A stretch of DNA of 11,936 nucleotides from Anaerolineales bacterium UBA2317 (GTDB lineage Bacteria; Chloroflexota; Anaerolineae; Anaerolineales; Villigracilaceae). The translations under genes were made by a program, and so were the position numbers. The notes beneath the pieces were generated by a model. The model searched no databases. It saw only the letters and a list, made by a program, of their open reading frames with translations, and was not told where the DNA came from. The stretch's first letter is position 1; every line of letters starts with the position of its first letter. Location of the stretch: assembly GCA_002345215.1 (NCBI GenBank), contig DDVH01000016.1, forward strand, positions 1 through 11,936, in the 5' to 3' direction. Below, one piece after another: positions 1 to 6,372 of the stretch.

Positions 1-378
1 ACCGAGTACGTTCGCCGCTTCCATGCGTGGAGCGAGGTCGGCGTCGTTAAGAAAAATGTTGAGGAATGAATCAACAAGTTTGGGGTCGTTTGATTCGGCG
101 AGTAATCCAATAGCACGGGCACGGATTTCTGAATCTGAATCATCTAATAAGGCTTTGCCGATTTCTTCATACGAAACGAGCGTATCTGAATCAAGATGAG
201 ATAAAAGATTGTCGAGCAGAAGCAGTTTGCGGTTAGGTGTGACGCTTTTCCAGACATCCAAAAACAGGCGCAAAGATTTTGGGTCTAAATCTGAATAATA
301 GCTGAGATGATTTTGCGGAATCTCTTTTTTAGAATCCAGCAAATGATCTAACACCGATTGAAAATCAAGTTCTGCCAT
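1..378 (-). CDS. HEAT-repeat protein, N-terminal part (runs off window)
   Basis: The frame is open on the - strand from an ATG at 378 to the window edge, giving 126 residues. The protein starts MAELDFQSVLDHLLDSKK. Residues about 65-126 form repeated amphipathic helix pairs of the HEAT/armadillo kind, for example ALLDDSDSEIRARAIGLLAE followed by a second unit around DPKLVDSFLNIFLNDADLA. No signal peptide or membrane segment is visible, so it is probably cytoplasmic. HEAT repeats usually serve as protein-binding scaffolds; no catalytic function can be assigned. The start codon follows the rseP stop codon with no base between them (TAA then ATG on the - strand), which suggests translational coupling and co-transcription with rseP. 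The C-terminus, and therefore the full repeat number, is not in the window. Confidence 0.8.
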   Translation of the reverse strand, partial: MAELDFQSVLDHLLDSKKEIPQNHLSYYSDLDPKSLRLFLDVWKSVTPNRKLLLLDNLLSHLDSDTLVSYEEIGKALLDDSDSEIRARAIGLLAESNDPKLVDSFLNIFLNDADLAPRMEAANVLG

Positions 379-1479
379 TTATGGAACCAATTGTGCAGGG
401 TTGACGAAATCCATGACGTTGACGAATATCATCAAGCCGATGAGTAATAACATAGCAATGCCATTGACTGCATTTTCCCATTCCATGGGAATTCGTTTTT
501 TGAAAAAGATTTCTGGCAATGTAAATAAAATTCTTCCGCCATCTAAAGCAGGGATTGGGAATAAATTAAACACACCGAGTGAAATGCTCAGCACACCAAT
601 TAAATTTAATGTGTAATTGGTTGGGCGCGGATTAGGTGCACCAGTAGTTTGCGTTTGAGTGGCTTCTTGCCTGCTAGTGACATCTTCTTCGACTGAATAA
701 TTGAACAAATCATAAATTCCTTTGAAGCCGATAAAGCGTGCTTCATCAGATGAAATAGCACCTTGAATTAATGCAACTGGAAGATACACAATAGTGGCGG
801 CTTGAACTGCTGTGATGGTTACACCACCTGTTACACTTTCAATCAATGTTGCTGGGCGAGTTGGTGTTGCGAGTGCAACACCCATTGCACCTTCTTGAGC
901 CGTGCGGCTTGAAAGTGGCGTTGCAGTTAAAGTTATTTGTTCGCCGTTTCGTTCGATTAATACTTCAACTGGTTTATCAAGATTTTCTCGAATGAGCAAA
1001 ATAGCCGGTTGAATTTCAGTCACCGATTGACCATTGATGGCAAGCAAAACATCGCCATCTTGCATACCGGCTTGTTGTGCAGGTGAATTTTCTGCAACGG
1101 TTTCAATCAAAATTTTGCCCGGCACTGGTACGCCAGAAGATGCAATCAAAATTGAAAACACAATTACAGCTGTAAGTAAATTCATTAATGGTCCAGCAAC
1201 CAAAACCACCAAACGCTTCCATGGGCTTGCAGAAGCGAGTCCGCCGGGCACGTTCGGGTCGTTTTCACCTTTCGGGCGAATGAACCCGCCCAACGGCAAC
1301 GCATGAATCGTAAATTCAGTGCCTTGCCATTTGCCGAGGCTCACCAATTTGTAAGATGGCAATCCAAAACCAAATTCTTCTACTTCAATTTTTGCCCAAC
1401 GCGCCGCAATAAAGTGCCCTAACTCATGCACGAAAATCATCAAGCCGAGTGCAAAAAAGAAAACTAAAAACGATATCAT
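379..1479 (-). CDS. rseP: RseP-type M50 site-2 zinc metalloprotease with PDZ domain
   Basis: This 366-residue protein is an integral membrane protease that cuts transmembrane segments, typically of anti-sigma factors or signal-peptide remnants. The zinc motif HELGH is at residues 18-22 in the first membrane helix. A hydrophobic segment lies at about 88-112. One PDZ domain spans about 115-190, with its core around ENSPAQQAGMQDGDVLLAIN. The second conserved motif NLFPIPALDGGR, which supplies the Asp zinc ligand, is at 305-316. A final membrane helix is at about 340-357. E. coli RseP has two PDZ domains; this shorter form has one, as in many non-proteobacterial homologues. A polar Gln/Thr-rich stretch at about 265-290 precedes the LDGG helix. 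On the - strand an AAAGGA lies about 9 bases before the ATG and supports the start. It is downstream of mvaD and directly coupled to the HEAT-repeat gene. Its substrate is unknown. Confidence 0.95.
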   Translation of the reverse strand: MISFLVFFFALGLMIFVHELGHFIAARWAKIEVEEFGFGLPSYKLVSLGKWQGTEFTIHALPLGGFIRPKGENDPNVPGGLASASPWKRLVVLVAGPLMNLLTAVIVFSILIASSGVPVPGKILIETVAENSPAQQAGMQDGDVLLAINGQSVTEIQPAILLIRENLDKPVEVLIERNGEQITLTATPLSSRTAQEGAMGVALATPTRPATLIESVTGGVTITAVQAATIVYLPVALIQGAISSDEARFIGFKGIYDLFNYSVEEDVTSRQEATQTQTTGAPNPRPTNYTLNLIGVLSISLGVFNLFPIPALDGGRILFTLPEIFFKKRIPMEWENAVNGIAMLLLIGLMIFVNVMDFVNPAQLVP

Positions 1480-1509
1480 TATTTTTTTCCTTTATTTCGT
1501 AATGACAAG

Positions 1510-1515
1510 ATTATA
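1510..1515 (-). promoter_or_regulatory. Candidate -10 box for rseP
   Basis: On the - strand this reads TATAAT, a perfect -10 hexamer, about 30 bases before the rseP start codon and followed by the AAAGGA ribosome site. No convincing -35 hexamer sits 16-18 bases upstream, so this is a weak call. The mvaD-rseP gap (1480-1640) shows no clear hairpin plus T-run terminator for mvaD, so read-through from mvaD is also possible. Confidence 0.35.
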
Positions 1516-1640
1516 TCTGCAAATGGAATTGAAGAAGTTAAAATTTTATTAGATGAAATGCCCGCCTCTTTCTTAGGTAAACCTGATTCTGCTTCGGAGA
1601 CATTTCTCTTATCCCCATCCCCGCGCTTAACCTTTTGTAG

Positions 1641-2606
1641 TTAAAGAGTTCTCGCCCCGCCACCAACCCCAGCGACTAAAACATCTTTCACGCCACTTAA
1701 TTCTCTTAACTTTTTCTCAACTTCTTTAGCATATTCACCCAAACACAACACATGCACATTCGCACCTGCATCCACTGTATAACCAACGGGTAAACCACTT
1801 GAACGCCACTCACGCACTTGATGAAAAATCTCAACAGTAGATGCTTGCCAATACATCAATGGCGGATTTGAAGTCATCATCACCGAATGCATCATATCTG
1901 AATCATGTTCAATGATATTTGCAAATGCTTCAAAATCTTTTTTCAAAATTGCATTTCGACAAATATCCAATCTACGAGTTGTATCTGCAACTCTCGCATC
2001 CTGTAACGGACTTGTCCCTGCAATGGCATGTCCTTCTGTGGAACCAGTTTTTTTATGTGCCGAACTGACCACTGCAATACAATCCACTAAATTCCAATGA
2101 TTCACATCTGCAATCGAAAATGCAAAAGAATCTTCTTCACTTTTTCCCATTTGCCATTCCACAAATCCACTTGGGATAGAACGAGAAGCAGAACCAGAAC
2201 CTCGTCTTGCTAATTTTGATAATTCACTTTCGCTTAAATTTAATCCCGCCGCCTTACTTGCTGACAATGCCAATGCCGCAAATGCCGCCGCGGATGATGC
2301 AATCCCTGCACCTGCTGGAAAATTATTTTCACTCGTCACTTCTGCTTTTTCATCCATATTCGCCATCTTGCGGACAATATCTAAAATATAAGAAACTCTA
2401 TCAAGCCCTTTGCCTTTGACTTCAGTATTGTTGATTGTCAAAGAGTCTTGTTTAGCAGAATTAAACGAAACCGTTGTTTTCGTAAACAATCCATCCAAAT
2501 TCATAGAAATAGAACCATTCACTGGCAACCGTAATTCATTGTCACGATTTCCCCAGTATTTGATAAAGGCGATATTTGGGTGGGCGAGGGCGGTGGAAGT
2601 TGTCAT
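1641..2606 (-). CDS. mvaD: Mevalonate-pathway decarboxylase (diphospho- or phosphomevalonate)
   Basis: This 321-residue GHMP-superfamily enzyme performs the ATP-dependent decarboxylation that yields isopentenyl diphosphate (or isopentenyl phosphate) in the mevalonate route. Diagnostic features are NIAFIKYWGN at residues 11-20, LPVNGSIS at 27-34, the phosphate-binding loop PAGAGIASSAAAFAAL at 97-112, RRGSGSASRS at 134-143, and the catalytic Asp279 in YTVDAGAN. Classical diphosphomevalonate decarboxylases read YWGK where this protein reads YWGN; the lysine is a diphosphate contact in the classical family, so the substrate may be the monophosphate. The frame can be extended two codons to a TTG at 2612, but the ATG at 2606 matches the family N-terminus. 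No Shine-Dalgarno precedes it, and the predicted promoter places the transcript start only about 5-10 bases upstream. It is transcribed away from the his operon and toward rseP. Confidence 0.93.
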   Translation of the reverse strand: MTTSTALAHPNIAFIKYWGNRDNELRLPVNGSISMNLDGLFTKTTVSFNSAKQDSLTINNTEVKGKGLDRVSYILDIVRKMANMDEKAEVTSENNFPAGAGIASSAAAFAALALSASKAAGLNLSESELSKLARRGSGSASRSIPSGFVEWQMGKSEEDSFAFSIADVNHWNLVDCIAVVSSAHKKTGSTEGHAIAGTSPLQDARVADTTRRLDICRNAILKKDFEAFANIIEHDSDMMHSVMMTSNPPLMYWQASTVEIFHQVREWRSSGLPVGYTVDAGANVHVLCLGEYAKEVEKKLRELSGVKDVLVAGVGGGARTL

Positions 2607-2620
2607 GTGCAAAGTTTATC

Positions 2621-2648
2621 ATTATTGATTTCAAATTGTACTTGCCAA
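2621..2648 (-). promoter_or_regulatory. mvaD promoter, divergent from the his promoter
   Basis: Reading the - strand, TTGGCA (complement of 2643-2648) and AATAAT (complement of 2621-2626) are separated by 16 bp. Each matches the sigma-70-type consensus at 5 of 6 positions. The expected start of transcription is near 2613-2615, leaving only about 7-9 untranslated bases before the mvaD ATG. The -35 shares five bases with the -35 of the his promoter on the other strand. Predicted from sequence only. Confidence 0.55.
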
Positions 2649-2670
2649 ATCAAAACCCTATTGGTATACT
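2642..2670 (+). promoter_or_regulatory. his operon promoter
   Basis: TTGCCA at 2642-2647 and TATACT at 2665-2670 are separated by exactly 17 bp, and each matches consensus at 5 of 6 positions. Transcription should start near 2677-2678, so the leader ORF start codon at 2681 would lie 3-4 bases from the 5' end of the RNA, making the leader peptide effectively leaderless. No ribosome site is visible before it, which agrees. The promoter drives hisL and, past the attenuator, hisG to the HAD gene. Confidence 0.65.
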
Positions 2671-2680
2671 GCCGCCCAAC

Positions 2681-2776
2681 ATGAAAACAGTTTTTGCTCA
2701 CAGCCACCATCATCATTTGATTTTTACCCCGCATGTTCGGGATGTGTCTGTGCGCATACTTGTTTTTAGTAAATAA
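2681..2776 (+). CDS. hisL: Histidine-rich leader peptide of the his operon (hisL-like)
   Basis: This ORF of 31 codons begins MKTVFAHSHHHHLIF and ends at TAA 2774-2776. Histidines are residues 7, 9, 10, 11, 12 and 18: five His in six positions (2699-2716), coded by two CAC and three CAT. It lies between the his promoter and a rho-independent terminator that precedes hisG. That is the arrangement of the his leader peptides known from enteric bacteria, where ribosome stalling at His codons senses charged tRNA-His. The sequence outside the His run does not resemble the enteric peptide as I recall it. No Shine-Dalgarno is visible; translation probably begins at or near the RNA 5' end. The peptide itself is unlikely to have a function beyond regulation. 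An alternative is a chance His-rich ORF, but position, composition and the adjoining RNA structures make that unlikely. Confidence 0.88.
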   Translation: MKTVFAHSHHHHLIFTPHVRDVSVRILVFSK

Positions 2777-2812
2777 GTATTCCGTATTGAAATCATCAAA
2801 CCCCGACCATGC
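2728..2812 (+). promoter_or_regulatory. his attenuator: antiterminator and competing hairpins
   Basis: Segment 2731-2741 (GCATGTTCGGG) is complementary to 2802-2812 (CCCGACCATGC) at 10 of 11 positions, the exception being T2736 against C2807. The second segment is the left arm plus loop of the terminator, so the two structures exclude each other. The upstream segment can instead fold locally, CCCG 2728-2731 with CGGG 2738-2741. It can also pair with AACATG 2678-2683, which includes the leader start codon. A ribosome stalled at the His codons (2699-2716) would reach roughly 2728, masking the local partner and leaving 2731-2741 free to form the antiterminator. With ample charged tRNA-His the ribosome moves on and the terminator forms. 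The pairings are seen in the sequence; the mechanism is inferred from known attenuators. Confidence 0.75.
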
Positions 2813-2824
2813 TCGGGGTTTTTT
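2798..2824 (+). terminator. Rho-independent terminator (attenuator) before hisG
   Basis: AAACCCCGA (2798-2806) and TCGGGGTTT (2813-2821) form a perfect 9-bp stem with a 6-base loop CCATGC. T2819-2824 is a run of six T, followed by G and more T-rich sequence. It lies 21 bases after the leader-peptide stop and 32 bases before the hisG start. Because it sits inside the operon, it is read as a regulated attenuator and not as the end of an upstream gene. Confidence 0.9.
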
Positions 2825-2856
2825 GTTTAATTTTTTTTATGTATAAAGGACTTTTT

Positions 2857-3858
2857 ATGCAAAACAATCAACATCTCAGGCTTTCACTTCCATCGAAAGG
2901 ACGTTTACAAGAATCAGCACTTCATTTTCTTAATTCTGCTGGGCTTTCTGTATTTAAACCGAATCCACGCCAATATGAAGCACAAATCCCTGCATTGCCT
3001 GAACTTGGGATTTTGTTTCAACGCCTAGGTGATATTGTCGTCAGTGTTCGTCAGGGCAGTGTAGATTTTGGCATCACAGGCATTGACGTGATTGAAGAAA
3101 AACGTGGTGACAATGGTGACGTTATTATTTTGCACGACTCACTTGGCTTTGGATATTGTTCACTCATGTTAGCCATTCCTGAATCATGGGAACAAGTTAA
3201 TGATGTTAAATCTTTAAAAGAATATGCAACTTCATTAAATCGTCCCTTAAGAGTTGCAACTAAATTCCCAAACCTTACAGCGAAATTTCTTAATCAACGA
3301 AATATTCCACATTCATTAATCGCCGCCGAAGGGACATTAGAAACTGCACCAACCATTGGCTATGCCGATATTATTTCTGATTTGGTTTCATCAGGTCAAA
3401 CGTTGAAAGATAATCGTTTGAAAACAATCACAAATGGAATTATTCAAACATCACAAGCCGCATTAATTGCCAATCGTTACACGTTGCAAAAAAATCCTGA
3501 AGCCTTAGAAATGGCACGCCGTTTATTAGAATACATTGAAGCGCATTTGAGGGCAAAAGAAAATTTGTTGGTAATAGCAAACATGCGTGGGGTAAGTCCA
3601 GAAGCGGTTGGAGAAAAAATTTTTACACAAACAAATATCGGTGGCTTACAAGGTCCCACCATCAGCCCCATCATCACGCGTGAATCAAATCAAAGTTGGT
3701 ATTCCGTCACCATCGTTGTGCGGCGCGATGTTTTACCAAAAGCAATTAGTGAGTTAAGAAATATTGGTGGTAGTGGCATTATTGTTTCGCCAGTCAATTA
3801 TATTTTTGAAGAAGAGCCGCCGCGTTATACAAAAATGTTGAATGAGTTGCGAGGTTAA
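2857..3858 (+). CDS. hisG: ATP phosphoribosyltransferase, long form
   Basis: This enzyme catalyses the first committed step of histidine synthesis, PRPP + ATP to phosphoribosyl-ATP, in the cytoplasm. The protein has 333 residues. LRLSLPSKGRL at 7-17 is the family N-terminus. The PRPP-binding signature EGTLETAPTIGYAD is at 158-171. A C-terminal domain at about 235-320 (after RRLLEYIEAHLRAKEN) corresponds to the ACT-like regulatory domain of the long form, so no HisZ partner should be needed and feedback inhibition by histidine is expected from the family. The ATG at 2857 is chosen because AAAGGA (2845-2850) precedes it by 6 bases. The frame is open back to an ATG at 2809, but that lies inside the terminator loop, and an ATG at 2839 would put the ribosome site inside the gene. 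It ends 1 base before hisD. Confidence 0.96.
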   Translation: MQNNQHLRLSLPSKGRLQESALHFLNSAGLSVFKPNPRQYEAQIPALPELGILFQRLGDIVVSVRQGSVDFGITGIDVIEEKRGDNGDVIILHDSLGFGYCSLMLAIPESWEQVNDVKSLKEYATSLNRPLRVATKFPNLTAKFLNQRNIPHSLIAAEGTLETAPTIGYADIISDLVSSGQTLKDNRLKTITNGIIQTSQAALIANRYTLQKNPEALEMARRLLEYIEAHLRAKENLLVIANMRGVSPEAVGEKIFTQTNIGGLQGPTISPIITRESNQSWYSVTIVVRRDVLPKAISELRNIGGSGIIVSPVNYIFEEEPPRYTKMLNELRG

Positions 3859-3859
3859 C

Positions 3860-5191
3860 ATGTTGAAACAATACACACCAACACAAGCAATACAAACAAT
3901 TCTTAAACGAAACGCATTAGATGAAATTGAAATTAGTAAAAAACTTTCTGACAGTATCGAAAAAATATTTAATGAAAAATTAAATCCTGAACAAGCAGTT
4001 GCAAAAATAATAAAAGATGTGAAGACGCGAGGTGACTCAGCTTTACAAGATTGGACAAACCGCCTCGATTCAATTGACCTTCAACCTGCTCCTGTACCTC
4101 AACATTTGATTCAATCCGCACTTGATTCAATCTCCGCTACACAACGAGATGCTTTGCAAAAAGCCGCAACACGAATTGAAACATTTCATCGCAAACAACC
4201 AATTACATCTTGGTTTACAAATGAATTAGGCGGCATGTTAGGTCAACTGATTCGTCCGATAGAACGAGTTGGTTTATACATTCCAAGTGGAACGGCTCCA
4301 TTACCATCAACAGTTTTGATGAGTGCAATTCCTGCACGTGTGGCTGGCGTGAAAGAAATTGTCGTTGTATCGCCGCCATCAAAAAAACATCCTGAATATT
4401 TAATTGACCCAATCATTCTCGCCGCTTGTGCCATTGCAGGTGTGGACGAAGTTTATCCGCTTGGTGGGGCACAAGCCATTGCGGCTTTAGTTTATGGAAC
4501 ACAAACAATAAAACCTGTTCATAAAATTTTTGGACCAGGAAATTTATTTGTCACATTAGCAAAAAGACAAGTTGCAGGCATTATTGGCATTGACGGTTTA
4601 GCAGGACCAACAGAAACAATCGTCATTGCTGATGAATTTGCAAATCCAAAATGGGTTGCGGCGGATTTACTCGCGCAAGCTGAACATGATGAATTAGCCT
4701 CAGCAATTTTGTTGACACCTTCACAAAATTTAATTAAACAAGTTCAAGCTGAAATTAAAAATCAAATTGAAGAATTGAATCGTGCAAAAATTATTTTGAC
4801 ATCACTAGAAAATCGTGGCGGTGCTATATTGACTCGTGATATTCAAGAAGCGATTGATTTATCAAATGAATATGCTCCTGAACATTTAGGTTTATCAGTA
4901 AAAAATCCTTGGGGATGGATAGAGAAAATAAAAAATGCTGGTGGTGTTTTTGTAGGCGAACATTCTTTTGAAGTGTTAGGAGATTATGTGGCAGGTCCAA
5001 GTCACATAATGCCAACGGGTGGTTCCGCATGTTTTGCCTCTCCATTAAGTGTGACAGATTTTATAAAGATTATCAGTTTGGTGGCATTAGATGAATCAAC
5101 TGCACAAGAAATCAGTTCGATTGCGTCCGTAATTGCTGAATCTGAAAGTTTAGATGCTCATGCCAATGCTGCAATTGCGAGGTCAAAATGA
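3860..5191 (+). CDS. hisD: Histidinol dehydrogenase
   Basis: This zinc enzyme oxidises L-histidinol to L-histidine in two NAD-dependent steps, the last reactions of the pathway. The protein has 443 residues, close to the family norm. The family signature runs from IDGLAGPTE (residue 244 on) to LLAQAEHDE. Expected zinc ligands are Gln273, His276, Asp375 (in GDYVAGPSH) and His434 (in LDAHAN). The catalytic Glu-His pair is 341-342 in EYAPEHLGL, and GPGN at 225-228 lies in the nucleotide-binding part. The start at 3860 is preceded by GAGG at 3851-3854; an in-frame ATG at 3842, inside hisG, would add six residues and cannot be excluded. One base separates it from hisG and its stop overlaps the hisC start as ATGA. 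Confidence 0.97.
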   Translation: MLKQYTPTQAIQTILKRNALDEIEISKKLSDSIEKIFNEKLNPEQAVAKIIKDVKTRGDSALQDWTNRLDSIDLQPAPVPQHLIQSALDSISATQRDALQKAATRIETFHRKQPITSWFTNELGGMLGQLIRPIERVGLYIPSGTAPLPSTVLMSAIPARVAGVKEIVVVSPPSKKHPEYLIDPIILAACAIAGVDEVYPLGGAQAIAALVYGTQTIKPVHKIFGPGNLFVTLAKRQVAGIIGIDGLAGPTETIVIADEFANPKWVAADLLAQAEHDELASAILLTPSQNLIKQVQAEIKNQIEELNRAKIILTSLENRGGAILTRDIQEAIDLSNEYAPEHLGLSVKNPWGWIEKIKNAGGVFVGEHSFEVLGDYVAGPSHIMPTGGSACFASPLSVTDFIKIISLVALDESTAQEISSIASVIAESESLDAHANAAIARSK

Positions 5192-6279
5192 AAATCCGCA
5201 AGCACCTTGAATCATTACCAGCATATACGCCGATTGAACCTTTTGAAATTTTATTCGCATGCATTGGGCGAACACCCGACCAAATTATTAAACTCGATGC
5301 AAACGAAAATCCTTATGGACCGTTGCCCGCAGTTCGTGAAGCGTTAGGTAGCATGGACTTTCCACATATTTATCCAGACCCTGAAAGCCGAGCCTTGCGA
5401 AATGAATTAGAAAAATTTACAGGCGTATCAGCGGAATATTTGTTAGCAGGCTCAGGTGCAGATGAATTATTGGATTTAATCATGCGCGTCTTTCTTGACC
5501 CAAATGATTGCATTATTTCTTGTCCGCCAACATTTGGAATGTATTCTTTCGATGCGGAATTAAATTCAGGTCGAGTGATTGAAGTTCCTCGCAACTCAGA
5601 TTTTTCATTAGACTTGGATGCAATCCGCAAAGCAGTTGAGATTAACAAACCAAAATTATTTTTTATTACATCACCGAATAATCCAGATGGTTCATTGATT
5701 CCACCACAAGTTATGGATGAATTATTATCTCTTCCAACTTTGATTGTTTTAGATGAAGCCTACATCGAATTTGCAGGTGAAAATCTTGGAGCAAATCTAA
5801 GCCGAATCAAAGATGTCCCAACTCGTGAAAACTTAATTGTATTACGAACCTTCAGCAAATGGGCTGGACTCGCTGGCTTAAGAATCGGATATGGCGCATT
5901 TCCAAAATGGTTAATGCCCACGTTATGGAAAGCCAAACAACCGTATAACGTTAATGTCGCAGCAAGTGTGGCGGCACAAGTTTCGTTGGAAAATACAAAT
6001 CAATTAGCAAAAGTAGTCGAGTTATTAAAAGAAGAAAGAACAAGATTGTTTCAGGCTTTACAAAATATCTCTTTTCTAAAACCGTATCAAACGCAATCAA
6101 ATTTTATTTTATGCCAAGTCATTGACAAAGATGCCTTGGATTTGAAAACAAAACTGGCAAACGAACATGGAATCTTTATCCGTTATTTCAATAAGCCGGG
6201 TTTAAAAGACCATATCCGCATCAGTGTGGGCAGACCATCAGATACAGATGCTTTGATAAAAGCGTTAAGAAAGTTATAA
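5188..6279 (+). CDS. hisC: Histidinol-phosphate aminotransferase
   Basis: This PLP-dependent fold-type I aminotransferase converts imidazole acetol phosphate and glutamate to L-histidinol phosphate and 2-oxoglutarate. The protein has 363 residues. LDANENPYGP at 36-45 is the typical substrate-side motif, SPNNPDG at 162-168 carries the PLP-contacting Asn, and DEAYIEF at 189-195 has the Asp that pairs with the pyridine nitrogen. TFSKWAGLAGLRIGY holds the Schiff-base Lys224 and Arg232. Arg344 in the C-terminal RISVGRP probably binds the substrate carboxylate or phosphate. It overlaps hisD by 4 bp (ATGA), implying translational coupling. It is followed by the larger of the two gaps in the operon, which holds an imperfect palindrome. 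Confidence 0.96.
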   Translation: MKIRKHLESLPAYTPIEPFEILFACIGRTPDQIIKLDANENPYGPLPAVREALGSMDFPHIYPDPESRALRNELEKFTGVSAEYLLAGSGADELLDLIMRVFLDPNDCIISCPPTFGMYSFDAELNSGRVIEVPRNSDFSLDLDAIRKAVEINKPKLFFITSPNNPDGSLIPPQVMDELLSLPTLIVLDEAYIEFAGENLGANLSRIKDVPTRENLIVLRTFSKWAGLAGLRIGYGAFPKWLMPTLWKAKQPYNVNVAASVAAQVSLENTNQLAKVVELLKEERTRLFQALQNISFLKPYQTQSNFILCQVIDKDALDLKTKLANEHGIFIRYFNKPGLKDHIRISVGRPSDTDALIKALRKL

Positions 6280-6360
6280 AGTTGAAAAGTTGGAATGTCT
6301 AAAAGTTAATGTCAAATTCAAGATTAACCTTCAACCTTTTAAACCTGCAACTTTGAAACT
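6280..6360 (+). repeat. Imperfect palindromic intergenic element, hisC-hisB
   Basis: The 93-bp gap is almost entirely one imperfect inverted repeat. AAAGTTG (6286-6292) pairs with CAACTTT (6348-6354), TAAAAG (6300-6305) with CTTTTA (6336-6341), and the centre can fold as GTTAAT (6305-6310) with ATTAAC (6323-6328). It is low in complexity, being made of AAGTTG/CAACTT-like words. No T-run follows, so it is not a terminator. The hisB ribosome site GGAG (6364-6367) lies just outside. It looks like a small dispersed palindromic repeat, but whether it occurs elsewhere in the genome cannot be seen here. Confidence 0.55.
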
Positions 6361-6372
6361 ACAGGAGAAAAC

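Noticed and set aside
1468..1644. Open + strand frame in the mvaD-rseP gap that reads like coding sequence (about 1498-1644, containing EEVKILLDEMPASFLGK)
   Set aside because: It has no start codon or ribosome site at its beginning and overlaps the ends of both flanking genes. It might be a gene remnant, but about 47 codons of unrecognised sequence are not enough to call one.
2604..2612. TTG start for mvaD two codons upstream of the ATG
   Set aside because: The ATG at 2606 is a better start codon and matches the family N-terminus, and no ribosome site favours the TTG.
2809..2856. Upstream extension of hisG to an ATG at 2809, or to 2839
   Set aside because: The 2809 ATG lies in the terminator loop and the 2839 ATG would place the AAAGGA ribosome site inside the gene. 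The ATG at 2857 has correct spacing and gives the family N-terminus.
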